From positions 1 through 40,303 of the forward strand of contig NZ_JAHHIR010000036.1 of NCBI RefSeq assembly GCF_018678075.1: DNA of 40,303 nt, in the 5' to 3' direction. Numbering within the stretch: the stretch's first letter is position 1; every line of letters begins with the position of its first letter. The translations under genes and the position numbers were made by a program. The notes beneath the pieces were generated by a model. That model saw only the letters and a list, made by a program, of their open reading frames with translations. It did not search any database and was not told where the DNA came from. This DNA comes from Epibacterium ulvae (lineage in GTDB: Bacteria > Pseudomonadota > Alphaproteobacteria > Rhodobacterales > Rhodobacteraceae). Shown here in pieces: positions 16,001 to 24,833 of the stretch.

Positions 16001-16323
16001 TCGCCCGCGTCACCCGCGCCCGTGCGGCCAATCCGGACTGGGCAACCTCGATGATGGAACACGGCTTCCGCGGGGCCGCAGAAATTGCGGCAACCCTGGA
16101 TCACATGGCCGCATTCGCCCATCTTGCCCGCGCGGTCCCCGCCCATTTGATTGACCTCTACTTTGATGCAACTTTGGGACGCGAAGATCTGGTGACCTTC
16201 ATGGAAGGCGCGAACCCAGCCGCCCTGACAGCCATGCGTGACCGGTTCCGCGCGTTGGCCGAGGCCGGCTTGTGGCAAAGCCGACGCAACTCAATCGTCG
16301 CAGAGCTGGAGTGCCTGCCATGA
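13078..16323 (+). CDS. cobN: Cobaltochelatase large subunit
   Basis: A 1081-residue CobN/magnesium-chelatase BchH-like protein that, with CobS and CobT, inserts cobalt into hydrogenobyrinic acid a,c-diamide using ATP. Family blocks seen include FYRSYL near 200, the HIGAHGTLEWLPGKAVALS segment (from about 525), YPFIVNDPGEAAQAKRR, and VIDLWGSATMRTAGEEFA with a YGLSMG block toward the end. It is shorter than the Pseudomonas denitrificans protein (about 1275) but in line with other Rhodobacteraceae. cobS and cobT are not in the window. The stop overlaps the cobG start as ATGA. Confidence 0.95.
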   Translation: MHVVFRESHGLEESDTPQDLGQSPADLIVLSFSDSDLGAFAAGWHRAEGRLPTLRLANLVALKHPLSVDVYAEQTLEGAKGILVRLIGGESYWSYGLATLQDLARRNGIALAILSADGREDARLDELSTLPVSTLRRLQHLCDAGGAVAAQAALAQFALAAGLYAGPVRGVKTMPDHGFYDPDRGVIDTLPKTDQPLVLVTFYRSYLTAADTAPVDAMIHELRARGYAAFGAFASSLKAPAATAWLQQCLPTLAPAAIINATAFSAQGRDGSPSPLSTTGCPVFQVSLSTARRKDWAEADRGLSPADLAMHVVLPEVDGRIFAGVVSFKAPGKKDPDLEYSRFAHRAHPDRIRAVIDRVTGHLDLAQKSNGDKRLALVVSTYPGRDHNLAHAVGLDALASCDTILTELAAQGYAVEGLTNAGLRLMDETIDLPLGDYLTALETLPAPLRADLFAAWGTPQDDPDCDGTAFRFRALRAGSALLALQPERGDVKTRTDEYHDLERTPRHAYVAFYLWLQSQVDALVHIGAHGTLEWLPGKAVALSETCWPEALIGRLPVVYPFIVNDPGEAAQAKRRIAGVTIGHLPPPLAQTNLPEGMGRLESLLDEYSTADGLDPSRRDRLIEDIRAEAQGTGVETDLGLTLDSSAAEAITRIDSFVCDIKESQYGEGLHIFGTGTCGAEERAGLVRALNGQLVAPGPSGSPYRGRTDVLPTGRNLFTTDPRAVPSRSAQAQGVKLAEELLRRHLQDHGDWPQGLVIDLWGSATMRTAGEEFAMALHLAGLAPKWDDGSERVSGFEVIPLALLGRPRIDITLRVSGLFRDVFPGLAQIFETAAAALSARDESRADNPYLAKTPRVFGPRPGQYGLSMGPHLDDYSDAARAAAGEAWLAASSHAIDAKGDIRDARDALERRLESADSFVHLQDLAETDVLVASDYAAHEAGFAAAMARLGQKAPALYHMDATKFDRPQARALTEEIARVTRARAANPDWATSMMEHGFRGAAEIAATLDHMAAFAHLARAVPAHLIDLYFDATLGREDLVTFMEGANPAALTAMRDRFRALAEAGLWQSRRNSIVAELECLP

Positions 16324-17498
16324 GCGCAACACCACAAACCCCGCCCAATCCCAAGGTCTATGGCTGGTGCCCCGGCGCCCTGCGCCCCATGCAGTCCGGC
16401 GATGGGCTTGTGGTGCGGATCCGCACACCTCTGGGGCGGCTCAGCCAAGAGCAGGCCACCCGCGTAGCCGAGCTGTCGCAAGAGTTCGGCAATGGGCTTC
16501 TGGATCTCTCCGCCCGAGCGAACCTGCAACTGCGCGGCGTATCTCGAGACAATCACGCGGCCCTGATCGCGGCTCTTCAGGAGATCGGATTGGTCGACGA
16601 CACGGCCAAATCCGAAGCGCTGCGCAATATCGTGGTCACGCCCTTTTGGCAGACCGACGACCTCAATACACAGCTCGCTCGGGCTCTGGCGCATCAACTT
16701 GCACAGACCGTAGACCTGGCCCTGCCGGGAAAATTCGGCTTTGCCATCGACACCGCGCAGGCCCCAGTGCTCCAGTCCACAGCCGCCGATATTCGCATTG
16801 AGGTCGGCACGGACGGCCATCTTCTGCTCTGCGCCGATGGCAGTGACCTTGGTAAACCAGTGACCGAGGCAACAGCCGCGCAAGAGGCCATCACCCTTGC
16901 ACGGTGGTTTCTAGACCAAGGCGGCGCGCCGGACGGGCGGGGCAGGATGCAGCGCCTTCTTGCGCGCCGCGCAATCCCCTCAGTCTTTACCGCCCCCCGA
17001 CGCGCCTGCGCACAACAGCCAACTCCCGGAACAGTTGAAACCTGTCCAAAGGGGCACTTGGTCGCCCTGGAGTTCGGCCAAATTGCCGCCGACCAGTTAC
17101 GCGAGCTCGCGGATCTTGGCGCCATCCGCCTTACCCCATGGCGGATGCTCCTGTTGGAGGGGAACGCCGCAATCCCCGACCTGCCCGGCCTGATCCTGGA
17201 CGCCACAGATCCCCGCCTGCAGGTGGTCGCGTGCACCGGCGCGCCCGGTTGCTTGCAGGCGCATGCGCAAACCCGTGCCTTGGCGCGCCAACTGGCCCCT
17301 CGGATCCCCCAGGGCAAGACGCTCCATATCTCGGGCTGCGCCAAGGGCTGTGCCCACCCAAAGCCCGCCGACCTCACCCTGACGGCGCGCAGCCCAACCA
17401 CATTTGATCTGATCCGCAACGCCACCGCCGCGGACCATCCCGACCTGAGCGAGCTTGACGTAGATGATCTGCCCAATCTCCTGACATCTGAATTCTAA
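16320..17498 (+). CDS. cobG: Precorrin-3B synthase
   Basis: A 392-residue enzyme of the sulphite/nitrite reductase fold that makes precorrin-3B from precorrin-3A with O2, the oxygen-dependent step that marks the aerobic route. The four [4Fe-4S] cysteines are Cys305 and Cys311 (CTGAPGC) and Cys340 and Cys344 (CAKGC). The N-terminal WCPGALRPMQSGDGLVVRIR and SARANLQLRG segments are typical. The ATG overlaps the cobN stop, showing translational coupling; GGAG lies upstream inside cobN. Confidence 0.93.
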   Translation: MSATPQTPPNPKVYGWCPGALRPMQSGDGLVVRIRTPLGRLSQEQATRVAELSQEFGNGLLDLSARANLQLRGVSRDNHAALIAALQEIGLVDDTAKSEALRNIVVTPFWQTDDLNTQLARALAHQLAQTVDLALPGKFGFAIDTAQAPVLQSTAADIRIEVGTDGHLLLCADGSDLGKPVTEATAAQEAITLARWFLDQGGAPDGRGRMQRLLARRAIPSVFTAPRRACAQQPTPGTVETCPKGHLVALEFGQIAADQLRELADLGAIRLTPWRMLLLEGNAAIPDLPGLILDATDPRLQVVACTGAPGCLQAHAQTRALARQLAPRIPQGKTLHISGCAKGCAHPKPADLTLTARSPTTFDLIRNATAADHPDLSELDVDDLPNLLTSEF

Positions 17499-17515
17499 AA
17501 GAGGGCAGCAAAAAC

Positions 17516-18145
17516 ATGCTCCATACTTATGAGACCAACGGCGCCGCGATTTACGCCGAAAGCTTTGCCACCATCCGGGCTGAGGCCGATCTCGCCCGGT
17601 TTTCCAAAGATGAGGAAAGCGTCGCGGTCCGCATGATCCACGCGGCCGGCATGGTTGGCCTTGAGACGCATATTCGCTTCTCACCGGATATGGCCAAAAC
17701 CGCACGCGCCGCATTGGCCAATGGCGCGCCGATCCTGTGTGACGCCTATATGGTTAGCGAAGGCATCACCCGCCCCCGCTTGCCTGCCAACAACGAGGTG
17801 ATCTGCACCTTGCGTGATTCACGTGTGCCAGACATGGCCAAGGAGATGGGCAACACCCGCTCCGCTGCAGCTCTTGAACTGTGGCGGCCAAAACTGGACG
17901 GCGCCGTTGTCGCCATTGGCAATGCACCCACCGCTTTGTTCCACGTACTGAACATGCTCAAAGACCCCGATTGCCCGCGCCCGGCCGCTATCATTGGCTG
18001 CCCCGTAGGCTTTGTCGGCGCAATGGAATCCAAAGACGCCCTGATGGAGGACTTGCCGGTCCCATCGATGATTGTAAAAGGCCGTCTTGGCGGATCGGCC
18101 ATCACTGTGGCCGCCGTCAACGCATTGGCCAGTTGGAAAGAGTAA
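17516..18145 (+). CDS. cobH: Precorrin-8X methylmutase
   Basis: A 209-residue CobH/CbiC enzyme that moves the C11 methyl group to C12, giving hydrogenobyrinic acid. The catalytic histidine is His42 in RMIHAAGM; the GAPILCDAYMVSEGI and IGNAPTALFHVL ... GCPVGFVGA segments are hallmark regions. A GAGGG ribosome site precedes the ATG. It lies 17 bases after cobG and one base before cobI. Length and motifs are complete. Confidence 0.95.
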   Translation: MLHTYETNGAAIYAESFATIRAEADLARFSKDEESVAVRMIHAAGMVGLETHIRFSPDMAKTARAALANGAPILCDAYMVSEGITRPRLPANNEVICTLRDSRVPDMAKEMGNTRSAAALELWRPKLDGAVVAIGNAPTALFHVLNMLKDPDCPRPAAIIGCPVGFVGAMESKDALMEDLPVPSMIVKGRLGGSAITVAAVNALASWKE

Positions 18146-18146
18146 C

Positions 18147-18863
18147 ATGGGTAAAGTCATCTGCGCGGGCCTCGGCCCCGGTGATCCGGATCTGATGAGC
18201 GTCCGCTCCTGGCGTGCCATCGAAGGCGCGCGTCATGTGGCCTATTTCCGAAAGGCCGGCCGCAAAGGGCAAGCGCGCACCTTGGTCGACGGGCTTCTGC
18301 CTGCAAATGCTACAGAACATGCAATGGAATATCCGGTCACCACCGAAATCCATTTCAGCGACCCTGAATACAATCGCCTGCTCGCCGCGTTCTACGATAA
18401 ATGGGCCGAGACATTGGCCGAGATCGCGACCCGCGAAGATGTTGTGGTCCTTTGCGAAGGCGACCCGTTCCTTTATGGATCTTTCATGCATCTCTACACC
18501 CGCCTTGAAGGCCGTACCGAGATGGAGGTGATCCCTGGCATCACCGGCATGTCCGGCTGTTGGACCGCCACGGGTCAGCCGATCACCTGGGGCGATGATG
18601 TGCTGACTGTCGCCATGGCCACCTTGGACGAAGATGAACTCGCAGCCCGCGCGGAAAACACCGACGCGCTGGTGGTGATGAAAATCGGCCGAAACCTGCC
18701 CAAACTGCGCCGGGCCTTGGAGCGTGCTGGCCGCGCTGATGACGCCTGGCTGGTGCAACACGGGACCATGCCGCAGCAAAAGGTGCGCAAACTGTCTGAG
18801 GTGGACGGGCCGGTGCCCTATTTCTCCATCGTCTTGATCCACGGACAGGGGCGCCGCCCATGA
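18147..18863 (+). CDS. cobI: Precorrin-2 C20-methyltransferase
   Basis: A 238-residue S-adenosylmethionine-dependent tetrapyrrole methylase that methylates precorrin-2 at C20. Class III methylase motifs are intact: GLGPGDPDLMSVRSW at the N-terminus, LCEGDPFLYGSF and VIPGITGMSG. The start at 18147 follows cobH by one base and places the GLGPGDP motif right at the N-terminus; longer readings do not match the family. The stop overlaps the cobJ ATG by four bases. Confidence 0.93.
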   Translation: MGKVICAGLGPGDPDLMSVRSWRAIEGARHVAYFRKAGRKGQARTLVDGLLPANATEHAMEYPVTTEIHFSDPEYNRLLAAFYDKWAETLAEIATREDVVVLCEGDPFLYGSFMHLYTRLEGRTEMEVIPGITGMSGCWTATGQPITWGDDVLTVAMATLDEDELAARAENTDALVVMKIGRNLPKLRRALERAGRADDAWLVQHGTMPQQKVRKLSEVDGPVPYFSIVLIHGQGRRP

Positions 18864-19609
18864 CCCGGGAACAGACAGGATCCGTTGTGATCGCAGGCCT
18901 CGGCCCCGGAGACGACACCCTGATCACCAAAGAGGTCCGTATCGCTCTGGACCGCGCCACCGATGTGGTCGGCTATATCCCTTATGTCAAACGTATCGCG
19001 CCGCGCGACGGGCTGACGCTTCATGCTAGCGACAACCGGGTCGAGGTTGACCGCGCAAGCCACGCGTTACAAATGGCGGCGGCGGGCAAACAGGTTGTTG
19101 TTGTCTCTTCCGGCGATCCCGGTGTCTTTGCTATGGCCTCAGCCGTGTTTGAAGCGCTGGAGAAGGGGCCGAAAGACTGGCTGGATCTCGAAATTCGCGT
19201 CCTGCCCGGCATCACCGCGATGCTGGCGGCAGCCGCACAGCTTGGCGCACCTTTGGGGCATGATTTTGCCGCGATCAACCTCAGCGACAATCTGAAACCC
19301 TGGGATCTGATCGAGAAACGCCTGCAACTTGCGGGGGAGGCTGGCTTTGCGATGGCCTTCTACAACCCACGCTCCAAGTCACGCCCGCATCAGTTTGCCC
19401 GCGCCCTGGAAATTCTGCGCGCCGCCTGCGGGCCACAAACTCTGATCAGCTTTGCTCGCGATGTGACCAAACCCACGCAATCGATCACCACCGTAACGCT
19501 GGCAGAGGCCACGCCCGAGATGGCCGATATGCGCACCATGGTTATCGTCGGCAACCGCGACACGCGCCGCATCGGACGCCACGTCTACACGCCGCGTTAC
19601 GCCGAATGA
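18860..19609 (+). CDS. cobJ: Precorrin-3B C17-methyltransferase
   Basis: A 249-residue tetrapyrrole methylase that contracts the macrocycle ring while methylating C17 of precorrin-3B. Motifs: GLGPGDDTLIT, VSSGDPGVFAMASAVFE, LPGITAMLAAAAQLGAPLGH, MAFYNPRSKSRP and the C-terminal IVGNRDTRRIG. It begins inside the cobI stop (ATGA). Its last 13 bases overlap the end of cobK, which is read from the other strand. Confidence 0.95.
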   Translation: MTREQTGSVVIAGLGPGDDTLITKEVRIALDRATDVVGYIPYVKRIAPRDGLTLHASDNRVEVDRASHALQMAAAGKQVVVVSSGDPGVFAMASAVFEALEKGPKDWLDLEIRVLPGITAMLAAAAQLGAPLGHDFAAINLSDNLKPWDLIEKRLQLAGEAGFAMAFYNPRSKSRPHQFARALEILRAACGPQTLISFARDVTKPTQSITTVTLAEATPEMADMRTMVIVGNRDTRRIGRHVYTPRYAE

Positions 19610-20349
19610 GCTGTAAGCCAGGTCATCACCTCAGCCACGCTGGCGCACATCGGGCGTTCGCGAAACTGCGGGCGGTCGATCATGATGACCGGCAGCCCCA
19701 AGGCGCGCGCGGCCGCCAATTTGGCAGCAGCCCCCGTCCCGCCTGCGTTTTTGGCCACCACATGGGTGATGCCATGTGCGGCCAGCAAGGCCTGATCGCC
19801 TGCCGTCTCAAACGGGCCTCGCGCGACAATCACTGTGGTGTTCGGCAACGGCAATTGGCCTTCGGGCGGATCGATCAGACGCAACAGGTAATGATTGGCG
19901 GGTTTTATGGCAAAGGGGGCCAGGGTCTGCTTGCCAATCGCCAGAAACACCCGCGCGCCTTGGTGCGGAAGGGCGTCCACCGCCGCCGCAATATCCCCGA
20001 CGTGATGCCAGTTGTCACCGTCTCCAGCCACCCAGGCAGGGCGCTGCAAGGCGACAAGCGGCACGCCCACATTGGCGCAGGCCGCAACCGCGTTGTTGCT
20101 CATCTGCGCGGCAAATGGGTGCGTGACGTCGATCACATGGGTGATCCCTTCAGCTCGGATGTAGTCCACCAAGCCCGCAACGCCGCCAAACCCGCCCAGC
20201 CGCAGGGGCAAAGGTTGCGACGCCGGGCGCGCGGTACGACCGGCATAGGAAAACACGGCCCGACGCCCGGCCCCCACCCAACCCTCAGCCAAGGCCCGCG
20301 CCAATTGCGAGGCTTCGGTGGTTCCACCCAAGAGGAGTACCTGCGTCAT
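19597..20349 (-). CDS. cobK: Precorrin-6A reductase, on the opposite strand
   Basis: A 250-residue NADPH-dependent CobK/CbiJ enzyme reducing precorrin-6A. Motifs: LLLGGTTEASQLA at the N-terminus, VIDVTHPFAAQMS, FLAIGKQTLAPF and VVAKNAGGTGAAAKLAAA near the C-terminus. It is the only gene in the cobW-to-cobA run on the minus strand. Its ATG (20349-20347) overlaps the cobL ATG (20348-20350) on the other strand, and its end overlaps cobJ by 13 bases. The ribosome site, AAGGGAT, lies within cobL coding sequence. Longer upstream readings would enter cobL and lack family similarity. Confidence 0.93.
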   Translation of the reverse strand: MTQVLLLGGTTEASQLARALAEGWVGAGRRAVFSYAGRTARPASQPLPLRLGGFGGVAGLVDYIRAEGITHVIDVTHPFAAQMSNNAVAACANVGVPLVALQRPAWVAGDGDNWHHVGDIAAAVDALPHQGARVFLAIGKQTLAPFAIKPANHYLLRLIDPPEGQLPLPNTTVIVARGPFETAGDQALLAAHGITHVVAKNAGGTGAAAKLAAARALGLPVIMIDRPQFRERPMCASVAEVMTWLTAHSA

Positions 20350-21547
20350 GTCTGATCCCTTTGTCGCGCCCTGGCTGACCTTAATCGGGCTGGGCGAAGA
20401 TGGACCAGCGGGCCTTTCGGATGCAAGCCGCAAAGCACTGGCTGAGGCCGATGTCATCTTTGGGGGTCCACGTCATCTGGACCTGATCGAGGCCGGTGCT
20501 AAAGGGCGTGCCTGGCCGATCCCTTTCTCCATTGACCCCGTGCTGGCTGAACGTGGGCGGCGTGTGGTTGTCCTCGCCTCTGGTGATCCGTTCTGGCACG
20601 GCGCGGGCGGCTCCCTGATGCGCGCAGTGCAGCCGCAAGACTGGACATCCCACCCTGCGTCGTCTGTCTTTTCGCTGCTGGCCAACCGCATGGGCTGGAA
20701 ACTGGAGGAGACCCTGACCCAGGGCCTACACGCAGCGCCTTTTGAACGCCTGCGCCCACTTTTGGCGCAGAATACCCAGATCCTATGCACCCTGCGCGAT
20801 GGCGCTGCCCCGGCTGAACTTGCAACATGGCTGACCCAACAGGGCTTTGGCGCCTCCCGCCTCACCATCGCCCAAGCCCTAGGCGGCCCCCGCGAGCGCC
20901 TGTTTGAAACATCCGCGCAAGGTTTTGATGCGCAGGACATCGCTGCGCCGGTGGCCGCCGCAATCCACTGTCGCGGCGACAATGGCCTGTCTCAGGCGTC
21001 AGGTCTTGCCGACGATCTGTTCCAAAGTGACGGGCAAATCACCAAACGTCCGATCCGCGCGCTTACGCTATCGACCCTTGCGCCCCGCGCAGGCGAAGTG
21101 CTGTGGGATATTGGCGGCGGTTCAGGCTCGATCTCGGTGGAATGGGGCCTGGCTGCGCGCGGTGCCTGCGCCCTGACGTTTGAGGCCCGCGTCGACCGGT
21201 TGGGCAACATCAACGCCAATGCCGCGCGATTTGGCCTTTCTCACCGGATAACCGCCCAGCTTGGCAAAGCCCCCGATTGTCTGGCAGGCCAGCCCCTGCC
21301 GGATTGCGTCTTTATTGGCGGCGGCGGCTCGCAAGCGCTGCTGGACCACTTGTGGCAGATCTTGCCGCCCGGCACCCGGATCGTGGCCAATGGGGTCACC
21401 CTGGAGACTGAGACCCTGTTGATGCAGGCCCAGGCCCAATACGGCGGGCATCTGATGAAGGTAGAAATTGCCGAGGTCGCCCCCTTGGGCACCATGCGTG
21501 GCTGGGATCGTGCACGCCCCGTCATCCAGTGGAGCGTCACCCGATGA
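20348..21547 (+). CDS. cobL: Precorrin-6Y C5,15-methyltransferase (decarboxylating), CbiE-CbiT fusion
   Basis: A 399-residue bifunctional enzyme that methylates precorrin-6B at C5 and C15 and removes the C12 acetate carboxyl. The N-terminal CbiE methylase domain (about 1-210) shows LIGLGEDGPAGLS and VVVLASGDPFWHG. The C-terminal CbiT domain (about 225-399) has the SAM-binding loop DIGGGSGSISVEW. The start MSDPFVAPW has GAGGAG upstream, which lies inside cobK on the other strand. The ATG overlaps the cobK ATG head to head, and the stop overlaps the cobE start. Confidence 0.94.
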   Translation: MSDPFVAPWLTLIGLGEDGPAGLSDASRKALAEADVIFGGPRHLDLIEAGAKGRAWPIPFSIDPVLAERGRRVVVLASGDPFWHGAGGSLMRAVQPQDWTSHPASSVFSLLANRMGWKLEETLTQGLHAAPFERLRPLLAQNTQILCTLRDGAAPAELATWLTQQGFGASRLTIAQALGGPRERLFETSAQGFDAQDIAAPVAAAIHCRGDNGLSQASGLADDLFQSDGQITKRPIRALTLSTLAPRAGEVLWDIGGGSGSISVEWGLAARGACALTFEARVDRLGNINANAARFGLSHRITAQLGKAPDCLAGQPLPDCVFIGGGGSQALLDHLWQILPPGTRIVANGVTLETETLLMQAQAQYGGHLMKVEIAEVAPLGTMRGWDRARPVIQWSVTR

Positions 21548-21912
21548 AAATCGCAGGCCTCGGCTTTCGCAGCACTGTTACGCCATCAGCGTTGCAACAC
21601 GCATTGACCCAAATCGAAACAGACATCGACGCGCTCGCCGTGTTGGAGACCAAGGCGACAACAGCCGGGTTTCATAGTTTTGCCGAGACCTCGGACATGG
21701 CTCTGCTGTTTGTCCCCGAGGATGAGATCCGCGATATCAAAACCCCAACCCAATCGCCCCGTATCCAGTCCCGGTTTGGCACCGGCTCAGTGGCCGAGGC
21801 TCTGGCCTTGGCGGCGGCATATCGTTATGGATCAGCCCGGCTGATCAGCCCAAGACTTGCAACCGCGGATGGCCTCGCCACCGTGGCCCTAGCGGAGGTT
21901 CAAACCCCATGA
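21544..21912 (+). CDS. cobE: CobE / CbiG C-terminal-like protein
   Basis: A 122-residue protein equal to the CbiG C-terminal domain, called CobE in aerobic cob clusters. It opens with [18 protein letters not shown] and has [14 protein letters not shown] and a C-terminal CSPRLAT-like segment ([19 protein letters not shown]) where the usual catalytic region lies. The biochemical role of CobE is not settled; the gene is found within cob operons. It overlaps both neighbours by four bases (ATGA), so it is translated together with cobL and cobM. Confidence 0.85.
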   Translation: MKIAGLGFRSTVTPSALQHALTQIETDIDALAVLETKATTAGFHSFAETSDMALLFVPEDEIRDIKTPTQSPRIQSRFGTGSVAEALALAAAYRYGSARLISPRLATADGLATVALAEVQTP

Positions 21913-22694
21913 CCGTTCATTTTATTGGCGCAGGCCCCGGAGCCGCCGACCTGATCACCCTGCGTGGCCGCGACCTGATCGCCGCCTGCCCCGTGTGCCT
22001 TTATGCGGGTTCTCTGGTGCCTGAAGCGCTGTTGCAGCATTGTCCCACAGGGGCCCGGATCATCAATACTGCGCCACTGTCTCTGGATGACATCATCGCC
22101 GAGATCAAAGCAGCCGATGCCGCCGGCCACGATATCGCGCGCTTGCATTCTGGTGATCTGTCGGTCTGGTCCGCCATGGGCGAACAGCTGCGCCGTCTAC
22201 GCGCCGAAGGCATCGCGTATGATGTCACTCCCGGCGTGCCCTCCTTTGCCGCCGCCGCTGCCGCCCTTGGGTCCGAACTGACCCTGCCTGGCGTCGCGCA
22301 ATCCTTGGTGCTGACCCGTACATCCGGACGGGCGTCTTCCATGCCCGACGGCGAAACGCTTGAGAATTTTGGCAAAACCGGCGCGACCCTTGCTATTCAC
22401 CTCAGCGTGCATGTGCTCGAAGACGTGATTGCCCGCCTGACGCCACATTACGGAGCTGATTGTCCGGTCGCCGTGATCTGGCGCGCCACCTGGCCCGATC
22501 AACGCATCGTCAAAGCAACGCTTGAAACCCTGGAAGACGCCACCGAGGGCGAACGCGGCCGCACCGCCTTGATCCTGGTGGGCCGTGCCATTGGCGCCGA
22601 AGAGTTCGACGAAAGCTGTCTTTATGCGGGCGATTACGACCGCCGCTATCGCCCTGTTGGCACCGATCCCCGTTTCCCGGAAGGAACTGAATAA
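21909..22694 (+). CDS. cobM: Precorrin-4 C11-methyltransferase
   Basis: A 261-residue tetrapyrrole methylase adding the C11 methyl group to precorrin-4. Motifs: [65 protein letters not shown] and [12 protein letters not shown], all typical of CobM/CbiF. It overlaps cobE by four bases and its stop codon shares one base with the cobB start (TAATG). Confidence 0.95.
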   Translation: MTVHFIGAGPGAADLITLRGRDLIAACPVCLYAGSLVPEALLQHCPTGARIINTAPLSLDDIIAEIKAADAAGHDIARLHSGDLSVWSAMGEQLRRLRAEGIAYDVTPGVPSFAAAAAALGSELTLPGVAQSLVLTRTSGRASSMPDGETLENFGKTGATLAIHLSVHVLEDVIARLTPHYGADCPVAVIWRATWPDQRIVKATLETLEDATEGERGRTALILVGRAIGAEEFDESCLYAGDYDRRYRPVGTDPRFPEGTE

Positions 22695-24001
22695 TGGCCA
22701 AGGGCATCCTGATTTCCGCCCCCTCATCCGGCACCGGCAAAACCACCGTCATGCTGGGCCTTTTGCGCGCCTTGGCCGAGGACGGGCTGGCGGTTCAGCC
22801 GTTCAAAAGTGGACCCGACTATATCGATCCGGCCTTTCACCTGGCGGCCGCGAAACGCGCGTCTTTTAACCTCGACACCTGGGCGATGGACAACGGGCTG
22901 TTGAACGCCATTTCCGCACAAGCCGCAGGCGCCGACATCTGCATCGCCGAAGGCTCCATGGGTCTGTTTGACGGTGTCGCGACCCAGGGGCAGACCGGTT
23001 TTGGATCCTCCGCAGAGACCGCCAAACGCATGGGCTGGCCCGTGGTTTTGGTCATCGATGTGGGCGGGCAGGCACAATCCGCCGCCGCCACCGCATTGGG
23101 GTTCAAGGCCTATGACCCGGATCTGCCCTTTGCCGGTGTGATCCTGAACCGGGTGGCAAGCCCGCGTCACGAGCGTCTGACCCGATTGGGGATGGAACGT
23201 GCGGGCGTCAAGGTTCTGGGGTCTCTGCCCCGGCGCGGTGATCTGGCGCTTCCGGAACGCCACCTTGGTCTGATCCAAGCGGTAGAACACCCCGATCTGG
23301 AAACCGCGATTGCGGGCTATGCCACGTTCCTGCGCGATCATGTGGATCTGGAGGCGATCAAATCGGTAGCCCTGAACGGCCCCGACGCACCTGCCGCGCC
23401 GCTGCCAACACCGCCTGCGCAACGGATCGCACTGGCCCGGGATGCCGCGTTTTCCTTTACCTATCCGCATCTTTTGGAAGGCTGGCGGCAAGCCGGAGCT
23501 GAGATCCTGCCGTTCTCGCCCTTGGCGAATGAAGCCCCCGCGCCAGACGCCGATCTGGTCTGGCTGCCTGGGGGATATCCCGAGCTTCACGGCGGCACCT
23601 TGGCCGCAGCCGATACTTTCCGCAAAGGGCTGCAAGAACACGCGGCGACGAAACCAGTGCACGGCGAATGCGGCGGCTACATGGCCTTGGGCGAAGCGCT
23701 GATCGACAAGCAGGGCAACCGCCACCAGATGGCCGGGCTCTTGGGGCTTGTGACCTCTTACGAGAAACGCAAATTCCACCTCGGCTATCGCCGTGCCGTG
23801 TTGCAAAACGCAATGCCCGGCTTTGATAGCGGCGAAGCGCTGCGTGGCCATGAATTCCACTATTCCACCATTCTGGACGAACCTGATGCACCCCTGGCCA
23901 ATGTCTTTGACGCCGATGGCAATCCGGTGCCCGAAACCGGATCGATCAAGGGTCACGTCACCGGCACGTTCTTCCATCTGATCACCGGAGAACAGGCATG
24001 A
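22694..24001 (+). CDS. cobB: Hydrogenobyrinic acid a,c-diamide synthase
   Basis: A 435-residue glutamine-dependent amidase that amidates the a and c side chains before cobalt insertion. The N-terminal dethiobiotin-synthetase-like domain has the P-loop APSSGTGKTTVMLG and PFKSGPDYIDP. The C-terminal class I glutaminase domain has VWLPGGYPELH and the nucleophile cysteine in HGECGGYMALG, with HEFHYS near the end. It is coupled to cobM (TAATG) and to cobA (four-base overlap). Confidence 0.95.
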   Translation: MAKGILISAPSSGTGKTTVMLGLLRALAEDGLAVQPFKSGPDYIDPAFHLAAAKRASFNLDTWAMDNGLLNAISAQAAGADICIAEGSMGLFDGVATQGQTGFGSSAETAKRMGWPVVLVIDVGGQAQSAAATALGFKAYDPDLPFAGVILNRVASPRHERLTRLGMERAGVKVLGSLPRRGDLALPERHLGLIQAVEHPDLETAIAGYATFLRDHVDLEAIKSVALNGPDAPAAPLPTPPAQRIALARDAAFSFTYPHLLEGWRQAGAEILPFSPLANEAPAPDADLVWLPGGYPELHGGTLAAADTFRKGLQEHAATKPVHGECGGYMALGEALIDKQGNRHQMAGLLGLVTSYEKRKFHLGYRRAVLQNAMPGFDSGEALRGHEFHYSTILDEPDAPLANVFDADGNPVPETGSIKGHVTGTFFHLITGEQA

Positions 24002-24720
24002 GCGGTTTTGTCTCCTTTGTCTCCTCCGGCCCCGGTGATCCGGAACTGTTGACGGTCAAGGCCGTCAAACGGCTGGAGGCCGCAGATGCGATCTTGTTTG
24101 ATGATCTATCCGCAGGCCCGATCCTCGACCACGCAGGCAAGGACGTAGATCTGGTCGGTGTCGGAAAACGTGCCGGTCGCCCTTCGCCAAAACAAAACCA
24201 CGTCAGCCGCCTCTTGGTGGATTACGCCAAGACCGGCGCCCATGTGGTACGCCTCAAATCCGGTGATGCAGGAATCTTTGGCCGTCTCGAGGAGGAGATC
24301 ACCGCCCTGCGCGAAGCTGGCATCCCGTTTGAGATCATTCCCGGTGTCACCGCTGCCTCGGCTGCGGCCGCCGCCGCCAGCATTCCACTGACCCGGCGCA
24401 TGACTGCGCGCCGTCTGCAATACATCACCGGTCACAGCGCAACCGGCGCTCTGCCGGAAGAGCTGAACATGGAAGCCCTCGCCGATCCTGAGGCAACAAC
24501 CGTGGTCTATATGGGCAAACGCACCTTTGCCAAATTGGCAGAGAAGCTGTTGGCGCATGGCCTGCCTGCGGACACGCCGACCCTTTTGGCTACGGGTGTA
24601 TCAACGCCAGACCAAGACATCCGCCGCGAATCCCTTGGCACCCTGCCCGATCTTCTGCCCAAGTTAGAAACCAAGGCCCCGGTGCTGATCCTTTATGGCG
24701 CGCTGGCCGATGAGGCATAG
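23998..24720 (+). CDS. cobA: Uroporphyrinogen-III C-methyltransferase
   Basis: A 240-residue SUMT that methylates uroporphyrinogen III at C2 and C7 to give precorrin-2, the entry to corrin synthesis. Motifs: SSGPGDPELLTVKAVKRL, LFDDLSAGPIL, GKRAGRPSPKQ, VRLKSGDAGIFGR and IIPGVTAASAAAAAASIPLTRR. It is a methylase-only form without the CysG dehydrogenase part. It ends the cobL-to-cobA run, about 110 bases before the second riboswitch. Confidence 0.93.
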   Translation: MSGFVSFVSSGPGDPELLTVKAVKRLEAADAILFDDLSAGPILDHAGKDVDLVGVGKRAGRPSPKQNHVSRLLVDYAKTGAHVVRLKSGDAGIFGRLEEEITALREAGIPFEIIPGVTAASAAAAAASIPLTRRMTARRLQYITGHSATGALPEELNMEALADPEATTVVYMGKRTFAKLAEKLLAHGLPADTPTLLATGVSTPDQDIRRESLGTLPDLLPKLETKAPVLILYGALADEA

Positions 24721-24833
24721 CGCGAGCACCCAAATGATGCGGCACAGGTCGCGCCTTTAGGTCGTATTCTTGCGCGGGCTTGACGGTTTCAAACTTGACC
24801 CGAGGCCGCGCAGGATGACAGATAGACCCAGAC

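Noticed and set aside
22724-23977. 417-codon minus-strand frame opposite cobB
   Set aside because: cobB on the plus strand has all motifs and is coupled to cobM and cobA; the reverse frame is a by-product of GC bias.
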